The notes: generated from the letters alone by a model not told the origin. 17,127 nucleotides of DNA from Bacteroides sp. (GCA_030529405.1 JAUMWZ010000005.1:1-17127); one strand, 5' to 3'; positions 6,956-14,489 are shown, counted from the first letter of the stretch. Translations and numbers: made by a program.

Positions 6956-7668
6956 AAAACACAAAATCATTCCTTTTAATTTTAGCCTTATCTTTCGCGC
7001 TAATGGCTTGCGGTAAAGACAAAGACATAATAGTGCCACCACTAACGAAAGACTTTGCCGACTTAGAAAGTGACCACACAGGCGCACTGACGTATATAAA
7101 CCTAGACAATGGGAAAAGATACCCTATCAGAGAAAACAAGTCCAATTACAGAACATCTCCAGACACAATCATAAGAGCAGTATGCAATTATCAGTTGGAA
7201 TGGGACGAGAACAGAAAAAGATACGTAAAACTACCTTATGCAAAACCCATATTAGTTGTTGAGCCAAAGAGTGAAAGCAGCCCAGTATTCCAAAACGGAA
7301 TGAAAGAAGACCCCGTATATATATTGAGTGTTTGGCAAGGAAAGAAGTATCTGAATATGCAAATTGGAATTAAAACCACTCCTGGAAGCAAGCACAAGTT
7401 CCAATTCAAGGAAGAAAAAATAACCGTTAAAGATGGAACAAAGTATGTAGACATGGCTCTATATCATGATGCAAACGGAGCAGAAGAGAAGTATCAAAGA
7501 GAAGTGTACCTAAGCATCAGAACAGCAAAATACTTTGAAGAAGGTATTGAATCAGTAGTTCTAAGGTTTGGATATCACACAAAAAACAGAAAAGGAGAAG
7601 TTATTCAGCAAAACAAATACAAAGAAGCTGGATATTCATTCCCTAAAGAGAAAAAGAAGTATATGTAA
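6952..7668 (+). CDS. NigD-like lipoprotein
   Basis: This 238-residue protein has a lipoprotein signal, MKNTKSFLLILALSFALMAC, with lipobox LMAC and the lipidated cysteine at residue 20. The mature part carries YINLDNGKRYPI, EDPVYILSVWQGKKYLNMQIGIKT and a C-terminal beta-rich part with ALYHDANGAEEKYQREVYLSI. This layout resembles NigD-like lipoproteins of Bacteroides (an N-terminal OB-like part and a C-terminal Ig-like part). Lipidation is well supported; the NigD family name is from recall of the pattern. It is translationally coupled to the upstream acyltransferase, a pairing that may simply reflect co-transcription. No enzymatic motif is visible, and its role is unknown. The stop lies 10 bp before repeat array D. 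Confidence 0.7.
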   Translation: MKNTKSFLLILALSFALMACGKDKDIIVPPLTKDFADLESDHTGALTYINLDNGKRYPIRENKSNYRTSPDTIIRAVCNYQLEWDENRKRYVKLPYAKPILVVEPKSESSPVFQNGMKEDPVYILSVWQGKKYLNMQIGIKTTPGSKHKFQFKEEKITVKDGTKYVDMALYHDANGAEEKYQREVYLSIRTAKYFEEGIESVVLRFGYHTKNRKGEVIQQNKYKEAGYSFPKEKKKYM

Positions 7669-7678
7669 TACCGCTTTG

Positions 7679-7810
7679 ACAACAATATACAACTGACTTC
7701 TAAACCGTATATAGTCAGCTTTCAAACTATATATAGACAAGAAACAAACAATATATAGTTAAGAAGTCAGTTATATATCACTAACTTTCCATTTGTGTAT
7801 AGTTTATTAA
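7679..7810. repeat. 22-bp-period AT-rich repeat array D (6 units), dyad-symmetric
   Basis: This is the longest array: units start at 7679, 7701, 7723, 7745, 7767 and 7789, all exactly 22 bp apart, e.g. TAAACCGTATATAG, CAAACTATATATAG, CAAACAATATATAG, TCAGTTATATATCA. The core CTATATATAG (7727-7736) is the centre (7731.5) of a large inverted symmetry: AACTGACTTCTAAAC (7691-7705) faces GTTAAGAAGTCAGTT (7758-7772) with one mismatch. It fills most of the gap between the lipoprotein gene and the pdxJ promoter. Confidence 0.9.
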
Positions 7811-7844
7811 GATTATTAGCATCATATAATACAGGTTTATTTTA

Positions 7845-7852
7845 TAACTTTG
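7845..7852 (+). promoter_or_regulatory. -7 box of the pdxJ-exbBD-tonB operon
   Basis: TAACTTTG fits the Bacteroidetes TAnnTTTG element and lies 19 bp before the pdxJ ATG, allowing a leader of about 14 nt. No good TTTG is seen at the usual -33 distance, so confidence is lower than for the other promoters. Confidence 0.5.
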
Positions 7853-7871
7853 CGAATAAAATTATTGACAA

Positions 7872-8585
7872 ATGACAAAGTTAAGCGTAAACATAAACAA
7901 AGTAGCTACTATACGAAACGCAAGAGGAGGTAATATTCCAAACTTACTAACCTTTGCTATGGACTGTGAAAAGTTTGGTGCAGACGGTATAACAGTACAC
8001 CCAAGACCAGACGAAAGACACATCAGAAGAGAAGATGTGTTTGAAATCAGACCAAAACTAACCACTGAACTGAACATCGAAGGATACCCAACAAAAGAAT
8101 TCTTAGACTTAGTAATAAAGGTTAAGCCTCATCAAGTAACACTAGTACCTGATGCACCAGACCAACTAACGTCAAACAGAGGGTGGAACACACTAGAACA
8201 TAAAGACTTCTTAAAAGAAATAATAGACAGACTAAAGGGAGAAGGAATAAGAACTTCTATTTTTGTTGAAGCAAACCCTGAAATGGTTAAGAACGCAGCA
8301 GATATAGGAACTGACAGAGTTGAGCTGTATACAGAACCATACGCAAGCATGTTCGACAAAAATAAAGAACAAGCAATAGAACCATTCATTAAAGCTGCCG
8401 AAGCAGCCAAGAGTGTAGGACTAGGACTCAATGCAGGACACGACCTTAACCTAAAGAACCTAAACTATTTCTACCAAAACGTAACACCACTAATAGAAGT
8501 ATCAATAGGACACGCACTGATAAGCGATGCACTATATTTGGGACTTGAAAAAACAATAGAAGAATATAAAAAATGCTTGAAGTAA
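7872..8585 (+). CDS. pdxJ: Pyridoxine 5'-phosphate synthase
   Basis: PdxJ condenses 1-deoxyxylulose 5-phosphate with 3-amino-2-oxopropyl phosphate to form pyridoxine 5'-phosphate, the ring-closing step of the DXP-dependent vitamin B6 pathway. The 237-residue TIM-barrel protein shows VNINKVATIRNARGG (6-20), HPRPDERHI (43-51), LNIEG with E70, LVPDAPDQLTSNRGW (91-105), GLNAGHDLN with H190 and EVSIGHALISDAL. The family histidines and glutamate used in acid-base catalysis are present. In enterobacterial PdxJ the first motif reads NIDHIATLRNAR; NINK here is a difference I associate with Bacteroidetes homologues. It leads the operon and overlaps exbB. The window also holds ispD, another enzyme downstream of DXP. 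Confidence 0.96.
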   Translation: MTKLSVNINKVATIRNARGGNIPNLLTFAMDCEKFGADGITVHPRPDERHIRREDVFEIRPKLTTELNIEGYPTKEFLDLVIKVKPHQVTLVPDAPDQLTSNRGWNTLEHKDFLKEIIDRLKGEGIRTSIFVEANPEMVKNAADIGTDRVELYTEPYASMFDKNKEQAIEPFIKAAEAAKSVGLGLNAGHDLNLKNLNYFYQNVTPLIEVSIGHALISDALYLGLEKTIEEYKKCLK

Positions 8586-9259
8586 TGGAAGGAACAGAAC
8601 TCATTGTAAACACCCAAGAGCTAAACCTAATAGAAATGTCTCTCAAAGGAGGCTGGGTTATGGCAATATTAGCTATACTTTCTATCGTATGTATATACAT
8701 ATTCATAGAAAGATTCTATAACATTAAAAAAGCAGCAAAAGAAGATCCCGTGTTTATGGATAGAATTAAAGACTACATAAATAACGGTGAGATAAAAGCA
8801 GCTATAAGCTATTGCCGAGGAATGAACACACCTTTGGCTAGAATGATAGAAAAAGGAATAACAAGACTTAACAGACCAGTCAATGACGTACAAGCAGCAA
8901 TAGAAAATGTAGGCAACATTGAGGTGGGAAAACTAGAGAAAGGAATAGAAGTTATAGCTACAATATCGAGTGTAGCACCTATGCTTGGTTTCTTAGGAAC
9001 AGTAATTGGAATGGTAAAAGCCTTTTTCCAAATGGCAAATGCAGGTAGCGGAAACGTAGATATAACATTACTCTCGGGCGGAATATACGAAGCTATGATA
9101 ACAACAGTAGGAGGACTTGTTGTAGGAATAATAGCAATGTTCGCATACAATTACCTCGTTATGCTAGTGGGCAGAGTAATAAACAAGATGGAATCGTTCA
9201 CTATGGAATTTATGGACGTACTTCTAAGCCCTGAAGCCAATAAAAACAACATACAATAA
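8573..9259 (+). CDS. exbB: ExbB/TolQ-family proton channel protein
   Basis: The 228-residue inner-membrane protein forms, with ExbD, the proton-motive-force-driven stator that powers TonB. Three membrane helices are visible at about 27-47, 126-152 and 172-200. The hallmark is APMLGFLGTVIGMVKAF (135-151) in the second helix, followed by a third helix ITTVGGLVVGIIAMFAYNYL. The long cytoplasmic loop (50-125) has the usual position. An ATG at 8573 overlaps pdxJ by 13 bp; an alternative ATG at 8585 (MEGTELIV) overlaps the pdxJ stop as TAATG, typical of reinitiation, and may be the true start. TolQ cannot be fully excluded, but the downstream TonB-type protein favours ExbB. Confidence 0.93.
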   Translation: MLEVMEGTELIVNTQELNLIEMSLKGGWVMAILAILSIVCIYIFIERFYNIKKAAKEDPVFMDRIKDYINNGEIKAAISYCRGMNTPLARMIEKGITRLNRPVNDVQAAIENVGNIEVGKLEKGIEVIATISSVAPMLGFLGTVIGMVKAFFQMANAGSGNVDITLLSGGIYEAMITTVGGLVVGIIAMFAYNYLVMLVGRVINKMESFTMEFMDVLLSPEANKNNIQ

Positions 9260-9272
9260 AAATACTGCAATC

Positions 9273-9686
9273 GTGAGTCTAAAGAGAAGGACTAAAATAT
9301 CGCCAATGTTTAGTATGGCGTCAATGACAGACATTATATTTCTGTTGTTAATATTCTTTATGATTACATCTACTATGGTTTCGCCAAACTCTATAAAGGT
9401 TATGCTACCACAAGGTAAACAACAAACATCTACAAAGCATATAACCAGAGTTGTAATAGATAAAGAACTGAATATGTATGTAGCATTCAATAAAGAAAAA
9501 GAAAGACCTATCAGTTTCGAAGAACTTACTCCTTTCCTCATTGAGTGTGCAGAAAAAGAACCTTCAATGTATGTAGCTTTGTATGCAGATGAAACTGTTC
9601 CATACAGTGAGATAGTAAAGATACTGAACATAGCAAACGAAAACAACTTCAAGATGGTATTGGCAACACGCCAACCTAGAAAATAA
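9273..9686 (+). CDS. exbD: ExbD/TolR-family biopolymer transport protein
   Basis: ExbD is the bitopic partner of ExbB, with a short cytoplasmic head, one membrane helix and a periplasmic domain. The 137-residue product reads SLKRRTKISPMFSMASMTDIIFLLLIFFMITSTM at its start; D20 at the helix entry matches the proton-carrying aspartate of the family. The helix spans about 17-35 and a periplasmic alpha/beta domain fills 40-137. The start codon is GTG (9273), chosen because the conserved SLKRRTK lead-in would be lost with the first ATG at 9306. It begins 13 bp after exbB and ends 11 bp before tonB. Confidence 0.92.
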   Translation: MSLKRRTKISPMFSMASMTDIIFLLLIFFMITSTMVSPNSIKVMLPQGKQQTSTKHITRVVIDKELNMYVAFNKEKERPISFEELTPFLIECAEKEPSMYVALYADETVPYSEIVKILNIANENNFKMVLATRQPRK

Positions 9687-9697
9687 AACACAAGCTA

Positions 9698-10564
9698 ATG
9701 AGTAAGCAAAATAAAGGCAGATATATAGGTATTATAGGTACGTTAGTAATACATTTATTGCTAATAGTACTATTCTTTTTGCTTAAAATTAGCGCTCAAG
9801 TTCCAGATGAAGAAAAGACTGGGTTGATGGTAATGATAGGTACCGAGCAAAGTGTGCTGTCTGAAAACACAGCTAATAGTACAAACGAGGAGATAAAAGA
9901 AGAGAAAAAGCAGGTAGAGAAAGCACAAAAGGAAGTTGAGAAAACAATAAAAGAGGTTGATAAAAAGCTCATCACACAGACAGAAGAAGAAAGTCTGAAA
10001 ATAAAAGAAAAGAGAGAAACAAAGAAAGAGGTAAAGAAGAAGGAGTCAAAACCAGTCAAAAAAGAAGTCACCGAAGCTCAACGTAGAGAACAAGAGAGGT
10101 TAGAAGCAATAAAAAAAGAGGAGCAACAACGCAGAAAGGCTGAACAAGAAACAGCCAATAAAGTAGCAAATGCCTTCGGAAAGAGCGAGAACTTAGGCAA
10201 AAACCAAGGAAGCAAAGAAGAAGGAAAAGGCATAGAAGGAAGCAAAGAAGGTAACAGTTCTACTGGAGCTAGTAGTGGTTCTTCTTCCGGATACGGTTCA
10301 TACGACTTGGGAGGAAGAAAGATTGGAGCTGGAGGATTACCTAAACCATCATACAACACTAAGGAAGAAGGCAAGGTGGTAGTTAATATTGTTGTAAATA
10401 GCAAAGGACAAGTTATTTCCACAAGCATAAACCCTAAGACCAACACTGTTAGCCCTTCACTTAGAAAAGCAGCAACAGAGGCTGCAAAAAGAGCAATATT
10501 CGACAAGATAGAAGAAGACAGAAACCAAACGGGTACTATTACTTACTTCTTCAATCTTAGATAA
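9698..10564 (+). CDS. tonB: TonB-family energy transducer with TolA-like coiled region
   Basis: The 288-residue protein would transmit proton-motive energy from ExbBD to outer-membrane TonB-dependent (Sus/CirA-type) transporters. It has one N-terminal membrane anchor (about 10-30). A long Lys/Glu-rich segment without the classic TonB proline repeats follows (about 63-157) and probably forms a helix or coiled coil, as in TolA. Next is a Gly/Ser-rich linker (about 160-205). The C-terminal TonB-like domain (about 210-288) includes LPKPSYNTKEEGKVVVNIVVNSKGQVI and ends at NLR. The order exbB-exbD-tonB supports the name; the central part looks more like TolA, so a Tol-type role is the alternative. 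Confidence 0.85.
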   Translation: MSKQNKGRYIGIIGTLVIHLLLIVLFFLLKISAQVPDEEKTGLMVMIGTEQSVLSENTANSTNEEIKEEKKQVEKAQKEVEKTIKEVDKKLITQTEEESLKIKEKRETKKEVKKKESKPVKKEVTEAQRREQERLEAIKKEEQQRRKAEQETANKVANAFGKSENLGKNQGSKEEGKGIEGSKEGNSSTGASSGSSSGYGSYDLGGRKIGAGGLPKPSYNTKEEGKVVVNIVVNSKGQVISTSINPKTNTVSPSLRKAATEAAKRAIFDKIEEDRNQTGTITYFFNLR

Positions 10565-10590
10565 CATACTAACCCATAAAACAAGCAATT

Positions 10591-11139
10591 ATGAAAAAGG
10601 TATACATTTTTTTCGCTAACGGCTTTGAGGAAGTAGAAGCCATTACAGTAGTAGATGTTTTAAGGAGAGCTGGAGCTGACGTAAAGTTGGTATCTATAAA
10701 CTGGGACAACAATGTAGAGGGAGCTCATGGACTAAAGATTGTTTGCGACTGCACTTTCGACAAATGCAACTTTAGCGATGCAGACTTGCTTGTTCTACCA
10801 GGTGGAATGCCGGGAACAGAGAACCTAGGTAACCACGTAGGGTTAGTACAATTAGTGAAAGAAGCAAACCAAAAAGGCACAAATATATCTGCAATATGTG
10901 CCGCACCTATGATTTTTGGGAAGAACAACCTACTAGCAGGCAAAAAAGCAACGTGCTACCCAGGTTGCGAAAGTCAGCTTAATGGTGCCACAGTGCTAAA
11001 AGAAAGAGTGGTAGAAGATGGCAATATCATCACATCAAATGGTCCTGCATCTGCTCTAGCTTTCTCACTTTCGCTAGCAAAGAGATTGTTTGGCGAGGAA
11101 GTGGCAAACAATGTTGCTAAGGCTATGTTAGCACTATAA
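10591..11139 (+). CDS. DJ-1/ThiJ/PfpI-family protein
   Basis: The 182-residue protein belongs to the DJ-1 (YajL/ThiJ) branch of the DJ-1/PfpI superfamily, small flavodoxin-fold proteins tied to protein or sugar deglycation, glyoxalase III-type activity or redox stress. The start VYIFFANGFEEVEAITVVDVLRRAGADV aligns with human DJ-1, E16 matching its active-site glutamate. LVLPGGMPGTENL (68-80) is the oxyanion-loop motif, and C103 in ISAICAAPMIFG is the expected nucleophile. GNIITSNGPASALAFSL follows near residue 145. It sits 26 bp after tonB and is the last gene before a 14-bp inverted repeat, so it probably rides at the end of the pdxJ-tonB operon. The precise substrate is not readable from sequence. 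Confidence 0.93.
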   Translation: MKKVYIFFANGFEEVEAITVVDVLRRAGADVKLVSINWDNNVEGAHGLKIVCDCTFDKCNFSDADLLVLPGGMPGTENLGNHVGLVQLVKEANQKGTNISAICAAPMIFGKNNLLAGKKATCYPGCESQLNGATVLKERVVEDGNIITSNGPASALAFSLSLAKRLFGEEVANNVAKAMLAL

Positions 11140-11187
11140 GGCAACACACAAAAGAAAAATCAGAACAAGCTTATTCAAAAGTATAAC

Positions 11188-11225
11188 AGACTGTATATTA
11201 ACGCACAGAACTTAATATACAGTCT
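11188..11225. repeat. 14-bp perfect inverted repeat between DJ-1 gene and ispD
   Basis: AGACTGTATATTAA (11188-11201), a 10-nt loop and TTAATATACAGTCT (11212-11225) form a perfect 14-bp stem, followed only by TTTC. It lies 48 bp after the DJ-1 stop and 21 bp before the ispD start. It could end transcripts of the upstream operon or form a leader hairpin near the ispD start. The arms resemble the 22-bp repeat unit at 254 (GACTGTATAT). Confidence 0.75.
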
Positions 11226-11246
11226 TTCAATTCACGCATATATATA

Positions 11247-11918
11247 ATGAAGAAGTACGCAGTAATAGTAGCAGGCGGAAAAGGTAATAGAATGGGGAGC
11301 GAACTACCAAAGCAGTTTATCCAACTGAATGACAAGCCAATACTAATGCATACACTACAGACTTTCAAACTATATATAGCTGACATTCAAATTATACTTG
11401 TTTTACCCGCAAACGATATACAGTTGTGGAAAGAGTTATGTATAAAACATTCTTTCAACATAGAGCATACTATAGCCGAAGGAGGAGAAACAAGATTTCA
11501 TTCAGTAAAAAATGGTCTGCAGTTAGTTGATAACGACAGTCTTGTAGCAATACACGATGGAGTTAGACCATTCGTTTCTAAGTCGGTTATAGAAAACAGT
11601 TTTATAACAGCACAAACACACAAAGCAGTTGTTCCAGTAATAGACATAGTAGATACCATAAGAGAATTGGACGGTAGCGAAAGCCACACAGTGTCGAGGG
11701 ATAAATATAAGATTGTGCAAACCCCTCAGACTTTCCTCTCAAACATAGTAAAAGATGCATACAGTCAAGACTATGACGATAAGTTTACTGACGATGCCTC
11801 GGTAGTGGAAAGTGTTGGAGTTAAGATAAAACTAATAGAAGGCAACCGAGAAAACATAAAGATTACAACCCCTTTTGACCTGATAATAGGCAACGCACTC
11901 GTTAAATGTTCGACATAA
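11247..11918 (+). CDS. ispD: 2-C-methyl-D-erythritol 4-phosphate cytidylyltransferase
   Basis: IspD attaches CMP from CTP to methylerythritol 4-phosphate in the MEP isoprenoid pathway. The 223-residue protein shows the nucleotide-binding start VIVAGGKGNRMGSELPKQF (7-25), GGETRFHSVKNGL (79-91), the AIHDGVRPFV block (101-110), VSRDKYKIVQTPQTF and, near the C-terminus, GNRENIKITTPFDL. Length and motif order are normal. Codons 40-54 coincide with a strong copy of the window's 22-bp intergenic repeat (11366-11409), yet nothing appears inserted: the segment TFKLYIADIQIILVLP fits the expected strand. It overlaps recG by 13 bp. Confidence 0.96.
   Translation: MKKYAVIVAGGKGNRMGSELPKQFIQLNDKPILMHTLQTFKLYIADIQIILVLPANDIQLWKELCIKHSFNIEHTIAEGGETRFHSVKNGLQLVDNDSLVAIHDGVRPFVSKSVIENSFITAQTHKAVVPVIDIVDTIRELDGSESHTVSRDKYKIVQTPQTFLSNIVKDAYSQDYDDKFTDDASVVESVGVKIKLIEGNRENIKITTPFDLIIGNALVKCST
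11366..11409. repeat. Copy of the 22-bp repeat inside ispD
   Basis: CAAACTATATATAG at 11366 is identical to the best intergenic cores (210, 7723), is preceded by GACTTT as at 2690-2695, and is followed 22 bp later by CAAATTATAC (11388). A weak earlier unit may sit at 11344. All of it is in the coding strand of ispD. Confidence 0.6.
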
Positions 11919-14002
11919 GAAATAGAGACATTAAGTATCTGACAGGTGTAGGCCCGCACAGAGCTGAGCTTTTCAACAAAGAACTCAATATACACTCTGT
12001 TCACGACCTCATATATTATTTCCCCTACAAATATATAGACCGTAGCAGGATATTCTACATACATGAGATAGACGGTGATATGCCATACATACAACTGAGA
12101 GGATATTTTGTGGGATTTGAAACTTTAGGCGAGGGTAGGAATAAAAGATTTGTAGGCTATTTCAGAGATAAAACAGGGCAAGTAGAACTAGTGTGGTTCA
12201 ACGGAATAAAATATGTTCAAAGCCGATATAAGGTAAACACCGAGTACATTGTCTTTGGCAAGCCCACAGTTTATGGTAATCGGATAAACATAGCACACCC
12301 AGATATCGAGTCAGTTGATGAATGGATATCTGCAAGCAATGGATTAAAACCATATTACAACACTACGGAGAGAATGAAAAAAAACTCTCTCAACTCGGTA
12401 GCTATAAGCAAAATAATGGCAAATGCTATAAAGATGATAGACTATACATTGCCTGAAACCCTTCCAAACTACCTCATCTCGCAAGAAAGCCTAATGTCGT
12501 TAGACCAGTCAATAAGGACAATACACTTCCCTACTAACAACAACGAACTCAGAAAAGCACAATACAGACTAAAGTTTGAAGAACTGTTTTACATTCAACT
12601 GAGCATACTCCGCTACGCAAACAATAGGCAAAAGAAATACAGAGGATATGTCTTTTCAAAGATAGGCAGTACATTCAACGACTTCTATAATAACTGCTTA
12701 CCATTTCAGCTTACTAATGCTCAAAAGAGAGTGATAAAGGAGATACGCACAGACCTTGGCAGTGGACGTCAAATGAATAGACTACTGCAGGGAGATGTAG
12801 GTAGTGGTAAGACGTTGGTAGCCTTGATGACAATGCTAATCGGTATAGACAATAACTACCAAGCATGTATGATGGCACCGACAGAAATACTTGCCTATCA
12901 GCACTACGAAACTATACTAAAACTTGTAGAGGGCTTAAACATGAGGGTAGAAATACTCACTGGCTCTGTAAAAGGAAAGAAAAGAGAAAACATATTAGAA
13001 GGGTTGGCAAGTGGAGAAATAAACATCATCATCGGGACTCATGCTATTATAGAAGAAAATGTAGCTTTCCGCAATCTTGCAATAGCTATCATTGACGAGC
13101 AACACAGATTTGGTGTGGAGCAACGTGCTAAACTATGGAACAAGAATGAAAAGCCACCTCACATATTGGTTATGACCGCCACACCTATACCACGTACATT
13201 GGCTATGACACTATATGGCGACCTTGACGTGTCTGTTATAGACGAACTCCCACCAGGTCGTAAACCAATTTCAACAATACACATATACGACAGAAACAGA
13301 GATGGGCTTAACGACTCTATAAGGAAACAGATAGAGGCAGGCAGACAAGTTTATATCGTCTATCCGCTGATAAAGGAAAACGAAAAGTTAGACCTTAAAA
13401 ACATAGAAGACGGATATGAGAATATAAAGAAAGCCTTTCCTAATTATAACGTATGCAAGGTTCACGGCAAGATGAAGCCATCAGAAAAAGACAAAGAGAT
13501 GCAACGATTTGCATCTGGAGAAGCACACATTATGGTTGCAACAACGGTCATTGAGGTAGGTGTTAATGTACCAAATGCGTCTGTAATGGTTATAGAGAAT
13601 GCCGAGAGATTTGGACTTTCACAGCTACACCAATTACGCGGTAGAGTTGGTAGAGGTGCAAAACAGTCATACTGCATACTCGTAACAGACTATAAGATAA
13701 GTCAAGACACACGCAAGCGACTAGAGATTATGACCTCAACAAACGATGGTTTCGAGATTGCAGAAGCAGACCTTAAACTCAGAGGACCAGGCGATTTGGA
13801 AGGAACACAACAAAGCGGAGTGGCTTTTGACTTAAAGATTGCCAACATAACAAGAGATGCACAACTTCTTCAGCATGTTAGAAACATTGCAGAAGAGATA
13901 ATAGATAACGACAGTAATGAAGAGAAAACAGAAAACAACATACTATGGAGTCAGTTAGATGAAATGAAACGAGGAAGTAAAATATGGTCAGACATCAGCT
14001 AG
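11906..14002 (+). CDS. recG: ATP-dependent DNA helicase RecG
   Basis: RecG is a double-strand DNA translocase that regresses stalled forks and processes branched recombination intermediates. The 698-residue protein has the N-terminal wedge region (YLTGVGPHRAELFNKEL at 11-27 and an OB-fold near 60-150), then superfamily 2 helicase motifs: LLQGDVGSGKTLVAL (Walker A, about 293-307), DEQHRFGVEQR (about 396), MTATPIPRTLAMTLYGDLDVS, TTVIEVGVNVPNA and QLRGRVGRGAKQSYC. The C-terminal TRG motif LKLRGPGDLEGTQQSG is intact. Length is typical. The start overlaps the end of ispD by 13 bp and the two are likely co-transcribed, ending at the terminator 45 bp after the stop. Confidence 0.97.
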   Translation: MFDIRNRDIKYLTGVGPHRAELFNKELNIHSVHDLIYYFPYKYIDRSRIFYIHEIDGDMPYIQLRGYFVGFETLGEGRNKRFVGYFRDKTGQVELVWFNGIKYVQSRYKVNTEYIVFGKPTVYGNRINIAHPDIESVDEWISASNGLKPYYNTTERMKKNSLNSVAISKIMANAIKMIDYTLPETLPNYLISQESLMSLDQSIRTIHFPTNNNELRKAQYRLKFEELFYIQLSILRYANNRQKKYRGYVFSKIGSTFNDFYNNCLPFQLTNAQKRVIKEIRTDLGSGRQMNRLLQGDVGSGKTLVALMTMLIGIDNNYQACMMAPTEILAYQHYETILKLVEGLNMRVEILTGSVKGKKRENILEGLASGEINIIIGTHAIIEENVAFRNLAIAIIDEQHRFGVEQRAKLWNKNEKPPHILVMTATPIPRTLAMTLYGDLDVSVIDELPPGRKPISTIHIYDRNRDGLNDSIRKQIEAGRQVYIVYPLIKENEKLDLKNIEDGYENIKKAFPNYNVCKVHGKMKPSEKDKEMQRFASGEAHIMVATTVIEVGVNVPNASVMVIENAERFGLSQLHQLRGRVGRGAKQSYCILVTDYKISQDTRKRLEIMTSTNDGFEIAEADLKLRGPGDLEGTQQSGVAFDLKIANITRDAQLLQHVRNIAEEIIDNDSNEEKTENNILWSQLDEMKRGSKIWSDIS

Positions 14003-14046
14003 GCCACACATAAAAAGCAAGAAATATTACATATAAACATAAGGCT

Positions 14047-14088
14047 ACTCTCTATTACTAATAAAACAGAAATAGAGAGTTTCTTTTT
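14047..14088 (+). terminator. Intrinsic terminator after recG
   Basis: ACTCTCTATT (14047-14056), a 14-nt loop and AATAGAGAGT (14071-14080) form a perfect 10-bp stem followed by TTCTTTTT. It closes the ispD-recG unit. Confidence 0.85.
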
Positions 14089-14152
14089 ATACCATATTTA
14101 CAGATAAAAAAGGTTTTGTCAGCTAAAAAATGCAATAAAACTCCCCTATTTC

Positions 14153-14240
14153 TAAACCATAAACACTCAATATCCAAACAATATATCATTTGCAAATCAG
14201 CTATATACAGTTTATTTCTAGACTATATATAATTTGAAAT
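14153..14240. repeat. 22-bp-period AT-rich repeat array E (4 units)
   Basis: Units start at 14153, 14175, 14197 and 14219, exactly 22 bp apart: TAAACCATAAACAC (degenerate), CAAACAATATATCA, TCAGCTATATACAG, TAGACTATATATAA. The linker between the second and third cores is the palindrome ATTTGCAAAT (14188-14197). The array lies downstream of the recG terminator. Confidence 0.85.
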
Positions 14241-14489
14241 CAAAGAAACAATTATATCACAACAGAGAGAGAAAGACCTCTCCAGCAAAAGGAAATAACA
14301 AACATTTGCAATATATGCAATCAAAAAGACGATAAAGCATCACAGCCAGACAAATAAAAACATAGTAAAAAAAGAGCATTAAACACTTAAAGCAACTATA
14401 TGCTTACACAAAAAGCAGTAGAAAACACACAAAACGCAGACAAAGCATAACCTTTTTGTTATATAACCATAAAAAAGAGCTCGCAATAA
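14241..14489. other. Adenine-rich intergenic stretch, no gene seen
   Basis: The plus strand here is strikingly rich in A and poor in T compared with the neighbouring repeat array. I find no reading frame longer than a few codons, no tRNA-like fold and no convincing terminator. It leads into the promoter of the M23 peptidase gene. Confidence 0.5.

Noticed and set aside
7679..7810. CRISPR array
   Set aside because: The units are only 22 bp, too degenerate, with 8-bp linkers rather than unique spacers of about 30 bp, and no cas gene is nearby.
12010..12045. Repeat-like ACAAATATATAGACC in recG
   Set aside because: A single core with no 22-bp partner, explained by codons for Tyr-Lys-Tyr-Ile-Asp in a conserved wedge-domain segment.
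12865..13095. 76-codon plus-strand frame inside recG, and similar long antisense frames across the other genes
   Set aside because: They lie wholly within well-recognised genes in another frame, have no recognisable domain and show composition expected of shadow frames.
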